Source: Aegilops tauschii subsp. strangulata (Eukaryota; Streptophyta; Magnoliopsida; Poales; Poaceae). Taken from it: DNA of 64,000 nucleotides. Positions 34,232 through 45,398 of this stretch are shown piece after piece. How positions within the stretch are numbered: the stretch's first letter is position 1; each line of letters starts with the position of its first letter. The notes under the pieces are model-generated. The model did no database searches. It saw only the letters and a program-made list of their open reading frames with translations, and was not told the origin of the DNA. The translations under genes and the position numbers were made by a program. The stretch spans positions 249,459,135-249,523,134 of the forward strand of contig NC_053037.3 of NCBI RefSeq assembly GCF_002575655.3, read 5' to 3'.

Positions 34232-35182
34232 GGAGGTACGTGTTACTGTAAGTAAACGGTATCCGAAAAATCAGCAAAAATATTTTTTGTTAGTTTTGGA
34301 ATATTTTAGAATTTTGGAAATAAAGAAACTCCCAGGAAACATCGCCTGGTGGGCATAAGACACCAGGGCACGCCAGGCATGCCTGGCGCGCCCAGGTGGG
34401 TTGTGCCCACCTGGTGCACCTTCTGGACTCTCTTTTTCTTCTGTATACTTGTCCTGCAAGATAAAAATTCTATATATACTTCCCGAACATGTTAACCACT
34501 GTATCGCGAAGAAATCCTCTGTTCTCTTTTCTTGCTGTTCCTGGTCAGATTTATCAAGCAAGGAAGCTACCGTAAATCCATTCCCGGTGATAGCACAAGC
34601 ACTGCTGGCCGAGGAGAAGGAAGAAGCTTCTTCACCACCAATGGAGAACTGAGTATCAGGTATGGGCACTCCCCTTGGCTTCCGCCAAGCTTGGGGGAGG
34701 TGCCCCGGTATCGTATCATCCCACTATCGTTTTGCTTTTACTTATCTTAGTTCGATCTTTTTGCTTTAGATGAAATAAAGTTAGTTCGATCCTTTCTTAT
34801 TTGAGAGTCTGCTTAGCGATCTATCCTTGTAATCGTGTGCAAGTTTAATAATAAAGTTATTCTGAGTTTTGCTTTCTTTACTTTCATGTTGCAAATAAAG
34901 AAAAGAAATAAGAAAGGAAGAAAAAAAAGGAAATAAATCAATAAGATCATATACTAATCCTATGGTAGGTGATAGCACCACATAAGGAAAAGTATAAGTA
35001 GGAAATTTTATTAGAGATTGACAAATAGAGCATTAGTCAATGATGCAACTCATGAAAGAATTAATAAGGGAAGAGAAGATTCACATATAAATATACTATC
35101 GTAGAAGTTTTTTGTGATTGTGAGCCCTCATCAAAATATTATATGCCAAAATTGTTGACGTTGGACAAGAAAGAAAACTTAA
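34232..35182 (+). other. K internal 3' region, part 1, non-coding
   Basis: No gene is seen. It contains a GC-rich, hairpin-forming segment (34338-34430) that includes an inverted copy of the LTR hairpin, a GGCTTCCGCCAAGCTTGGGG segment near 34677, and A/T-rich sequence. No env-like frame is recognisable, although some Athila elements have one here. Confidence 0.6.
34392..34414 (+). other. Inverted copy of the K LTR hairpin
   Basis: Arms CCAGGTGGG and CCCACCTGG surround loop TTGTG. This is the exact reverse complement of 20350-20372 in the 5' LTR. Confidence 0.75.
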
Positions 35183-35960
35183 TGATTTTTTTTGAATAAA
35201 CACAGTAGGGCAAAACCCCACTGCAATTTTTATATAATAAAAATGGACAAAAACAAAAAGTTCCACTGTAGCAAAGGCTTGAGATAAGCCAAAAGAACAA
35301 AAAAGAAGAAGAAGGAAAACAGGGAAAAAAACTAGCTATTACAATTACAACACAAGATTATCAAGCCAAGAACAGTAGGCAGCATCATAGCTCTTCTTAA
35401 TTCTAAATCTGAGTAGGTTTAGCTCCTCCAAGAAGATAGCTTTCCATCTGTGAATGCTAGGATTAATTGTTTGGAAAATCAAGTTGTTCCTTGAGATCCA
35501 GATAGCCCAAGAAGCAAGGATGATTATTTCCATGAAAAATGGCACATGAAGTTTCTGCTTGAGATCAAGAAAAGCTTCCATAACTGAAACATTTGCCTGT
35601 CTTGAAGGGCATATCATGTCCCAACACTGAGCTGCAAAAGGACAGGTCCAGAAAAGATGCTGGAGAGTTTCCTCCCATATCAAGTTGACCCAAGGAATAC
35701 TGTGTCTGTTATAGAACTTGTGCAGGTTCTTAAGAAGCAGGGCTTTATTTTGAACAAAGATATCCATCACCCCCAAACCACCCTGATTTTTTGGTCTGCA
35801 AACAGTGCTCCATGCCACCATGGCAGGCCTATGGTCCTCCAGGTCAGGGCCTCTCCAAAGGCAATGCCTCAAATACTTGATGGCTTGGGTTTTAATAGTG
35901 ACAGGCACATCAAGGCATCCCATGAGATAGATCAACAAAGAATTTAGGACATGTGATGCT
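35183..35960 (-). mobile_element. Truncated, internally deleted LINE (L1-type)
   Basis: On the - strand an open frame (about 35345-35960) carries the C-terminal part of a plant L1-type ORF2: thumb-like region (AIKYLRHCLWRG), VCRPKNQGGLGV, NKALLLKNLHKFYNR, then the zf-RVT end (HLFWTCPFAAQCW). PWVNLIWE is joined directly to ETLQHLFW, so the stretch normally lying between them is missing. A short poly-A (T-run at 35185-35192) marks the 3' end. The 5' end is within about 35945-35975, because flanking Athila-type sequence resumes there (CACCAAGTAGAGATACTAC). No clear TSD was found. It sits inside K's 3' internal region. Confidence 0.75.
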
Positions 35961-36930
35961 TGCCCCCTATCTTTGCTAGCCAAAAATTCCACACCAAGTA
36001 GAGATACTACTTGTGCATCCAAAACCCTTAAACCCAAATCTTTTTCAAGTGACCACCATACCTACCTATGGATTGAGCAAGATCCCTCAAGTAAGTTGTC
36101 ATCGGTGCAAAAAGGCAATAAAAATTGCTTCTAAATATGTGAGATCATTTAGTGTAAGAGAAAATTGAGCGTTGCAAACTTGGTTGACAAAGAATAAAAG
36201 TGACAGACTGCATAATAAAGGTTGTCATCTTAAGGGGCAATACAACGTGACATTCTCTTGCACTAAGGGATTGAGCATACAAACAAATAAGCGCATGGCA
36301 ACCTCTGCTTCCCTCTGCGAAGGGCCCATCCTTTACTTTTATGTATTTACTTTTATGCAAAGAGTCAAAGTTTTCCTTCTATTCCTTTTTCTTTTCTCTT
36401 TTGGCAAGCATCATGTGGTGAGGAAAGATCTAGGCACATATGTCCAGTTGAATATAGATAGCATGAGTTATTATTGTTGACATCACCCTTGAGGTGAGTA
36501 TGTTGGGAGGTGAAACTATAAGCCCCTATCTTTCTAGGTGTCCGGTTGAAACGTTTTGCTCATGGGTACGAGGTGAGTGTTAGCAATCATGGAAGACTAT
36601 ATGATGGTTGAGTATGTGGACTTGCTAAAAGGCTCCGACAAGTGACTCTTCCTGAAAAGATGATGAATTGTAGTTGCAAAGTTGACTGAGAACATAGTTT
36701 GTTGGTTTTTAATAGAGTTTTTGCTTTATACTTCGATTATGTGATGAACTGTTACTTATTCATGGGAAGTATATGATGCAAGTTCAATTTTGTTGCTGTT
36801 ATAATAATCAACATGATGCTTCTATGTCCGTATTTTTGTTTTTATCGACACCTCTCTCTCAAAGCATGTGGACATGTTTTTCAATTTCGGTTTTCGCTCG
36901 AGGACAAGCGAGGTCTAAGCTTGGGGGAGT
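35961..36930 (+). other. K internal 3' region, part 2, and polypurine tract
   Basis: Non-coding K sequence without a recognisable gene. It ends in the polypurine tract GCTTGGGGGAGT (36919-36930) directly before the 3' LTR. Confidence 0.7.
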
Positions 36931-37910
36931 TGATACGTCCATTTTGCATCATGTTTTCTTACTGTTATTTATAATGTTTTTATCCATAATAATGCTTTTT
37001 GGGGTAATTCTAATGCATTTTCCCTCATAATTTGCAAGGTACACACCAAGAGGGAGAATTCTGGCAGCGGGAAATCTGGACCTGAAAAAGCTACGTTAGG
37101 CTACCTGTTCTGCACAACTCCAAACAAGCTGAACCTTCACGGAGAATTTTTATGGAATATTTAAGGAATATTGGAGCCAATAACTACCAGAGGGGGCCCA
37201 CCAGGTAGGCACAACCCACCTAGGCATGCCAGGGAGCCCAGGCGCGCCCTGGTGGGTTGTGCCCTCCTTGGCCCACCTCTGGTGCCCATCTTCTGGTATA
37301 TAAGTCTACCTAGGAAAAATGAGGGGAGGACATTCGGGACGAAGCGCCGCCGCCTCGAGGCGGAACTTGGGCAGGAGCACGTTTGCTCTCCGGCGGAGCG
37401 ATTCTGCCGGGGGAACTTCCATCCCGGAGGGGGGGAATCATCGTCATCATCATCACCAACAACTATCCCATCTTGGGGAGGGCCATCTTCATCAACATCT
37501 TCACAGCACCAACTCCTCTCAAACCCTAGTTCATCTCTTGCGTTCAATGTTTGTATCAAAACTACAGATTCGTGTCCGTGGGTGACTAGTAAATCAAACC
37601 AACATGACGAAAGTGACTAGATGAAATTCCCGTGTACCCTCAAGAACGCTTTTCTTGTTATAAGTGACCATTTTGGCATGTCCTTTGTCTAAAAAGGATT
37701 GGGATACCTTGCTGCATACTTATTGTTACTATCGTTACTTGCTTGTTACAAATTATCTTGCTATCAAACTACTCGCTACTTACAGTTTCAGCACTTGCAG
37801 ACATTACCTTACTGAAAACTACTTGTCATTTCCTTCTGCTCCTCGTTTGGTTCGACACTCTTACTTATCGAAAAGAGCTACAATTGATCCCCTATACTTG
37901 TGGGTCATCA
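36931..37910 (+). repeat. Element K 3' LTR, 980 bp, internally deleted
   Basis: Same termini as the 5' LTR (TGATACGTCC, GGGTCATCA), followed by TSD GTCCC (37911-37915). About 534 bp are missing at 37590, where GACTAG joins AAATCAAACC through a shared TA. About twenty substitutions are visible against the first ~400 bp of the 5' LTR. Confidence 0.9.
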
Positions 37911-37915
37911 GTCCC

Positions 37916-38990
37916 CCCATGCAGGTGGGCCCCACTCCGGAAGCTTCTAGAACCTTCCTGGTACAATACCAAAAAATCCCGAACATTTTCCTGTGGCCAA
38001 AATAGGACTTCCCATATATAAATCTTTACCTCCGGACCATTCCGGAACTCCTCGTGACGTCCGGGATCTCATCCGAGACTACGAACAACTTTCGGTAATC
38101 ACATACAATTCCCATTACAACTCTAGCGTCACCGAACCTTAAGTGTGTAGACCCTACGGGTTCGGGAACCATGCAGACATGACCGAGATGCCTCTCCGGC
38201 CAATAACCAATAGCGGGATCTGGATACCCATATTGGCTCCCACATGTTCCACGACGATCTCATCGGATGAACCACGATATCAGGGATTCAATCAATCCTG
38301 TATACAATTCCCTTTGTCCATCGGTATGTTACTTGCCCGAGATTCGATCGTCGGTATCCCCATACCTTGTTCAATCTCGTTACCGGCAAGTCTCTTTACT
38401 CGTTCCGTAACACATGATCTCGTGACTAACTCCTTAGTCACATTGAGCTCATTATGATGATGCATTACCGAGTGGGCCCAGAGATACCTCTCCGTCATAC
38501 GGAGCGACAAATCCTAGTCTCGATTCATGCTCACCCAACAGATACTTTCGGAGATACCTGTAGTGCACCTTTATAGTCAACCAGTTACGTTGTGATGTTT
38601 GATACACCCAAAGCATTCCTACAGTATCCGGGAGTTGCACAATCTCATGGTCTAAGGAAATGATACTTGACATTAGAAAAGCTCTAGCAAACAAACTACA
38701 TGATCTTGTGCTATGCTTAGGATTGGGTCTTATCCATCACATCATTCTCCTAATGATGTGATCCCGTTATCAATGACATCCAATGTCCATGGTCAGCAAA
38801 CCATAACCATCTATTGATCAACGAGCTAGTCAAATAGAGGCTCACTAGGGACATGTTGTGGACTATGTATTCACACATGTATTACGGTTTCCGGTTAATA
38901 CAAGTATAGCATGAACAATAGCCAATTATCATGAACAAGGAAATATAATAATAACCATTTTATTATTGCCTCTAGGGCATATTTCCAACA
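37916..38990 (-). repeat. Element D 3' LTR, segment c
   Basis: D's LTR resumes after K and its TSD and runs to GGCATATTTCCAACA, the reverse complement of the LTR start. With segments a and b it makes a complete LTR of about 1.73 kb. Confidence 0.9.
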
Positions 38991-39537
38991 GTCTCCCACT
39001 TGCACTAGAGTCAATAATCTAGTTACATTGTGATGAATCGAACACCTATAGAGTTCTGGTGCTGTCATGTTTTGCTCGTGGAAGTGGTTTAGTCAACGGA
39101 TCTGCGACATTTAGATCTGTATGTACTTTACAAATATCACATGTAGATGCTGCCACGACGCTTTGCTTGCAACTGCACCAGCTGACTACCCCACCATTCA
39201 ATATATACATGTATCCGGTTTGTGACTTGGATTCATCCGGATCTGTGTCGAAGCTAGCATCAACGTAACCCTTTACGACGAGCTCTTCGGCACCTCCATA
39301 AACGAGAAACATATCCTTAGTCCTTTTCAGGTACTTCAGGATATTCTTGACCGTTGTCCAGTGTTCCATACCGGGATCACTTTGGTACCTCCCTACCTAA
39401 CTTATGGCAAGGTTCACATCAAGTCTGGCAAACAGCATGGCATACATAATAGAGCCTATGGCCGAGGCATAGGGGATGACCCTCATCTTTTCTCTTTCTG
39501 CTGCCGAGGTCGGGCGTTGAGCTGTGCTCAATCTCAC
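38991..39537 (-). pseudogene. pol: RT end, RNase H and PPT of element D
   Basis: Beside the LTR lies the polypurine tract (reverse complement of GTCTCCCACTTGCA, 38991-39004). The - strand frames then encode the C-terminal part of Copia Pol: the RT-RNase H link (IPYASAIGSIMYAML), YLKRTKDMFLVYGG, YVDASFDTDPDES, QTGYMY, and the end DLNVADPLTKPLP. Between AAST and CDICKVHTD (junction about 39137-39142) the stretch containing CEAEY and CDNTGA, present in J, is missing. RNase H therefore lacks part of its catalytic core. The frame also breaks near 39370-39400. The rest of RT continues at 55545 beyond element F; CTCAC (39533-39537) is F's TSD. Confidence 0.88.
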
Positions 39538-41600
39538 TGTAACACCCCAAAAATCCAAATTTTGGAATGTTATATTAATTAAGTAATAATGATTGCTTGT
39601 GTGATTTGTTGTGTGAAATTGAGTGCAATTTGAAACTTTTGAAAGTTGAATGAGAGGGAATAAAAGGACTTTCCCAAAAGTGTTTCCAACTGAAATGATT
39701 TGAAACCTCATTTGAATGTAATGCAAACTTCATGCCACTCAAGGACTTTCAAGAGAGGAGATGGAATGATTTCTCCAAAGTTTAAATGAAAGAGAGTGGG
39801 GAGTTAACCACTTTTGAAATTCCATTTGGAATCCTTCCCATCTGAATAGTTTCAAATTCCTCAGACCCGTTTCAAAATAAAGAGAGGAGCAATATGACAC
39901 TCCAAACTAGGGGCAAATTTGAAATATATTTGAATGAGGAAAAACAGAAAAGATATGGAAGTGGTTTGAAATTCAAATTCAAAACCACTTAGGAGTTATT
40001 TGGGTTTTATTCAAATTATTTTTCTCCAAAAATAAAATATATGGAAAATAGGGTAACATGATTCCCAACATTAGAATAGTGGAGAAAAATATATTTGAAA
40101 TCATTTTGGTATTTTAAAAATGATTTTTTATTGGGTATTATTGTAACAGTAACACTTTTTGCTTTAGGTGAATTTGTGTTGATTTTATTCAAACCTGAGA
40201 AATAGTTCATGTTTTAGGATTTCTTTTTCTGAACATTTTGATATATAATATGACTATATATAATTTTCGTTTATTTTGTTTTTCCCATTTGTTTTCCTGT
40301 GTGTCTTTAAAAAAAAAATTATCCCTCCGAACTGGGTCGGCCCAGCTCGCCAGCTAGGCCTCAGCCCAACAGCGGCCACCCATGCAGCCCACACGCGCCT
40401 CGTCCCCGACACTGAGCCGGTGTCTGGCCGGCATACGCCGCTACCGCCGTGACCAAGGAGGACTCCTCCTCCTTGCCGCCCCTTGCCCAAGCCACCGCCG
40501 CCCCCTCCCCTGGCCTTTAAAAGCCGGACCCCGACCCCCTCCTTTCCTCCCAAACACCGCCGCCGCCGTCGGAACCGCCGCAGCCCGCCGCCGCCGTGAT
40601 CTACGCCGCCGCCGCCGACGCTGTTGCCTCCTCCGCCGCTAGACACCGCCGCTGCCACCACCGTCTCCGCCTCGACGCGCCGCATCTCCACAGCTACTCC
40701 GCCGTCCCCGCCGACCACCGGAGATGCCGCCCCGTTCCAGCCGAAGCCGCCGCCGTTGTCTTCCTCGCCGCTGACGTCGACCGCCGCCGCTGTAAGCCGC
40801 CATCGCCTCTCGTCCGTTCGATCTCACTTCTACGGTTAGGGTTAGATCAGTTTTTGTTTTTTTCTCTCGAATCGTTTTCCTTTAGTTAGCGAATGTTCGC
40901 TAGTTTAGCCTCTGTAGCGAACGTTTTCGCTTCTTAAGCTTCTGTAGCGGACGTTTGTCCTATAATTTTCTGTCTCGTGGCCAGGGACTTAGTTGTAGTT
41001 TATTTTCTTTGCAGATCAGTCCCTGTTTTTCAACTAGCACAGTTTCTAAACTGTTTGTCCAAATTCAATGAAACCAACACCAAAATCTTCAGCATGATCT
41101 CATCTATCCAGAAAACCAACTTAAAAATATTTTTTGAAAGTTTTAAAACTTTGAATTCAATCAGATTTGAATTTGAACTTCTTTTGATCGTAACTTGAGT
41201 TTCGTAACTCTGATTTGAGTGATTCTTTTTGCAAATCGAAGCCCTTGACATAAGCTTTCTGTAAAGATCAAAATCACATAATTTTTCTATTGTTAAAAAT
41301 ATGTTTCCATCTAGAAGATTTATTTGATGGTTTTGAAGTTTTTTGAAGTATTTTTCTTCGTTCTTATGGATCTTTGAGTGATTGCTTATGTGTGCATATA
41401 ATTGCTTGCTTATGATAGATTGATCGGAGTGTGACGAGTAAAACTACCAGAATTATGAGTGCAAAGAATCTTCATCAACAGTACAAGGCAAGTTCACACT
41501 TTGATCAAACTTTTCAATACCCAGTTTTTACTATGCATTAGTTCGCCCTTACAAATTTGCATGAGTAGTGTTGGGAATTGGGCTTTGCTATGTAGTTCAT
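39538..41600 (+). repeat. Element F 5' LTR, part 1
   Basis: A/T-rich U3 (39540-40310) is followed by a GC-rich, CCG-repeat section (40330-40830) with a TTTAAAAG core promoter candidate at 40516-40523. Short repeats of the type TCTGTAGCGAACGTT follow (about 40880-40960). It ends at 41600, where solo LTR G is inserted; TTCAT (41596-41600) is G's TSD. The Pro/Ala-rich frames in the CCG region are composition artefacts. Confidence 0.88.
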
Positions 41601-44118
41601 TGTGACGCCCCCGATTCAATCATACACTAATCATACACGCAACTGTGTACGATCAAGATCAGGGACTCACGAGAATATATCACAACACAACTCTAGACAC
41701 AAATTAAAATAATACAAGCTTTATATTACAAGCCAGGGGCCTCGAGGGATCGAATACATAAGCTCGAATACACAAGAGTCACCAGAAGCAACAATATATG
41801 AGTACAGACATAAGTAAAACAGGTCTGCCTTAAGAAGGCTAGCACAAAAAGTAACAATGATTGAAAAGGCAAGGCCTCCTGCCTAGGAGCCTCTGAACTA
41901 CTCCTGGTCGTCGGCGTTCGTCACGTGGTAGTAGGCACCCTCGGGGTAGTAGTAGTTGTTGGCGGTGGCAGCGATCTCAGGGCTCCGTCATCTGGTTGCA
42001 TCAAACGGATATGGGGGAAAAAGAAAGCAAAGCAAACGTGAGTACTCATCCAAAGTACTCAGCAAGCAAGGGTCTACACTACATATGCAACATTATCAAA
42101 GGAAGGCTGTATATGTGGACTGGGCTGCATAAATGCTAGAATAGAGGGGAGAGCCTAGTCCTATCGAAGACTAGCATCTTCAGCATCTTCAGTGGTCTTG
42201 CAGTATTAGAAGAGTTCATAGCATAAAGTAAAGTGGTAGTAGTGTCATCAACCTCGCCCAGAGATTCTTCCTCGACTCCCTGCGAGAAAGCAATCCCAGA
42301 GCCATACTATCCATTTCTTATCTCAAAGTATCCAGTTCTAGTTCTATCGATCGGGATACAACTCCAAGTGTCTGTTACCATAGGACAGGCTATCGATAGA
42401 TGTTTTCTTCCCTGCATGGGTCCACCAACTTACCCACCACGCTCGATTAACTCTGGCCGGACACACTTTACTGGGTCATGCCCGGCCTCGGCCAAACAAT
42501 ACACCGTAACCCGACCTAGGCTTAATAGATAGGACAGCACGCCGGTCTACATCCTAAGCGCGTAGGGGTCACGGGCCCATCGCCCTTTGCACTCTTGCAT
42601 GTTGCGTACGTGGCCAGTGAGCAGACCTAGCTACCTCCTTAAAAAAGGCAGGTGCTTACGCAGTCCAACCCGGCATGCACCGCTCAGTCGCTGATGTCTA
42701 TTAAGCTTCGGCTGATGCATACGACGCAGAATGCCCATAATATGCCCACGTGATGGTTAGTGTTATCAGGCCAGAGGCCCCTTAGATCAAATATCCAAAT
42801 CGTAGTGGATTAGGAGCGCGCAGTAACGAACAGAGCCCAGGATCGATGTGACCCCGTCGCCCCGTCTCAAGGACTTGCGGCAAGGGCTAAGAATGCCCGG
42901 CCACGCCTCATCATTAACTCGTGGGCACCTTCCAGGTCAACCTGACTCCACATCACTCGCAATTAAGCTCGCGCGGGTACCCCTCGGGGCCGACCCGTCT
43001 TTAGTGACATGGTTTGGTGTAAAGTCATAGTAACCATAGTAACCGTGTGTCTACACCATGGGGAACCCTAATGAATCACCCTCGATGGAATTCCACCTGA
43101 TGTTATCGTCAAGGTGAAGGAAGGAGGAATCACCCTCGAGGTCCACTCTGGTGGAGTTGTACGACAGTGTCGTTATCGGGAGTGGAGAAGGAGGAATCAC
43201 CCTTGATGACCATAACTGATGAACTAACCTACAAGGTTAACATCAGAAGTGCTGATGAGGTATCACCCTCGGCACTCGATAGTAACCCAGTAGTGTCGAG
43301 CAACTAAGGGGAAAGTGATCTGCGGTGCCGGGGCCTGGTCTTCGATCCCGTTGATCGGGTCTTCTGATAATCTAGCAGGGCAGTCGGGACAAAGTGGTGG
43401 GTCTCTGATGGGTCTCTACCCAGCCTATACTAAGCAGTTTAGGATAAACTGGTAGGTAACAATAGCAGGTTGCAAGATCAGGCTATGCATCAGAATAGGT
43501 AAAGCAGTAGCAGCAGCAATTTCTAATGCAAGCATAAGAGAGAAGAGAATAGGCGATATCGGAATGCTCAAAGGGGGTTGGTGCTTGCCTGGAAGCTCTG
43601 CTGAAAAGGAAGAAGGGTCGTCGGTGACGTAGTCATTCACAGTGGCATCGACGGCGGTCTCGGGGTCTACCGGAGAGAAGAGAGGGAAGAAACAATAAAT
43701 ATAAGCAGACAAAGCATCACAAAGCATAACATGGCAATACGCAATGCTGGGAGTGTTCTAACGTAGTGCTACACGATACCGGCGAAGGGGAATAACATCC
43801 GGGAAAGTTTTCCCGGCGTTAGGCATTTTTGGACAGACGATTCGAAGGGGGAAGGTTGCATGTTGGCTATGCTAGAGACGGGTGGCGGACGAACGGACCG
43901 CGTATTCGGATTCGTCATATTTTTCTGAGCAACTTTCATATATAAAACTTTTTCATCTGGCTTATGGTTTATTTTCTATGAATTTAGTTTGAAGCATTTT
44001 CTGGAATTTATTTATATTACGAATTTAAATAGTAAAATACTTTCTACACCTAGCTGCAACTAGCCACAGTGGCTTACAAATGGGACCAGAAGGCTAGGTT
44101 GACCCAGTCAACTAGTCT

Positions 44119-44148
44119 AGTCAATAGTTGACCAGTCAACTATTGACT
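44119..44148. promoter_or_regulatory. Near-perfect 30-bp palindrome of TTGAC/GTCAA boxes
   Basis: Two arms of 14 bp, mirror copies of AGTCAATAGTTGAC, meet with only the central pair mismatched. TTGAC (W-box core) and its complement recur repeatedly from 44098 to 44220. WRKY binding is inferred from the motif only. Confidence 0.5.
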
Positions 44149-45340
44149 GGTCAACAAGGTCAAACAGGACCCACATGTCATAGACTGGGTCTACCCAGTC
44201 AACAGTTTGACTGGTCAAACTGGACAGGGGACCCACATGTCATACATGGTAACTAAACCAGAGGTCATTTGGTTTAACTAATTAGAAAGGGGCCCAGCAG
44301 TCATGTCTAATTAGACTACCTAATTAGATTAGCCCCTAACATAATCCAATGAAGCACTAATAGGGTCGGCCTCTTGGACAGAGTCTGTGGCAACAACGGC
44401 ACATCAGGCAAAGCAAGCAACAACGGCTTCAGGTAGAGCAAGCAGCAGCAAAGTAACGCAACAACAAGCAGCCGCATGGAGCAGGAACAGTGGCTAGAGG
44501 AGCCGAGGGCAGCGCGGCAGCCGGCTGCAGGCGCAGGGGCGCGACCACGGCGGCCAGGCGCGCGCAGGGGCGGCAGGCAGCAGCGGTTCCAGAGCAGCAG
44601 CAGCGCGGGTGGGGCAGCAAACATCATCAACGGTGGGGCAGCGGCGGCAGAAGACACGGCGCGCGGCAAAGCAGGATGCAGCGCAGCCGCGGGCGAGCGC
44701 GCGTAGGGCGGCCAAGGTCGCGGCCGGATGCGACCAGAGGCAAGGAAGCGCGGGGCTGAGCTGTGGCGTCGGCTCAGACTCGACGGGGTCGAAGCCACGG
44801 GCGCACACACGACGAGCAGAAGGCTAGAGGAGCACCTACGCGTTGTAGCAAAGATGATGGGCACACGCGTGTGACCAATAGGCCACCGAAGTGACGCAGG
44901 CGACCAGCCGTGCGGCATCAAGCTTCGGCCATGACGGTCCTATGGCCTAGAGGATGAGCTTGTTCAAGAGAGGTGAGGGGGGAGGAAGAGGAGCTCACGA
45001 TGAGCCTGTAGGTGTGCATATCATGCTCGGGGAAGGCGCGGAGGCGACGAATTCCGGCAATGGTGTTGGCGGTGTAGAGAAGGGGAATGACTCGATCCGG
45101 TCGAAGCAGAGGCACTCGGCTCGTGTTCTTCAGCATAGAGGAAGCAGCAGAGGCGGGAGGAGCTCCTGGTGCAATCCTAGGCGACGGGGAGGGCAGTGGC
45201 CACGGGATCGACAAGGGCCATGGGGACCACGGCGTTGGGCACATCCAGAACGGGAAGAGGGAGCGAGGAGAGGGGCGAATGGGGGCTAGGGCTCGGTCGA
45301 CGGGTGCGGCGGTGTTTTGTAGGGCGCCGAGGGTGTGCTC

Positions 45341-45398
45341 GATGGCCGCCACGCACGGCATGGCGCGCCGATGGCCGCCACGCACGGCATGGCGCACC
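45341..45398 (+). repeat. 29-bp tandem duplication in G
   Basis: Two units starting GATGGCCGCCACGCACGG, at 45341-45369 and 45370-45398, differ only near the end (GCGCGCC versus GCGCACC). Confidence 0.8.

Larger units (their letters stand above)
20080..37910 (+). mobile_element. Element K: Athila-like Gypsy element containing H and a LINE
   Basis: LTRs start TGATACGTCC and end GGGTCATCA (20080-21595 and 36931-37910), with TSD GTCCC (20075-20079 and 37911-37915). The primer site matches tRNA-Asp, and there is a long non-coding 3' internal region, both usual in the Athila lineage (Triticeae relatives include Sabrina and WHAM; I do not assign a name). Without H and the LINE it is about 9-10 kb. 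Gag and pol are broken in many places. It is inserted in D's 3' LTR. Confidence 0.88.

Noticed and set aside
34232..36930. An env-like third gene in K
   Set aside because: No frame of adequate length on the + strand and no membrane or signal features; the only coding signal there is the opposite-strand LINE.
40254..40889. Pro/Ala/Arg-rich frames in the F LTR (repeated at 53064-53686)
   Set aside because: CCG-repeat sequence gives open frames on both strands; the frames differ between the two LTRs.
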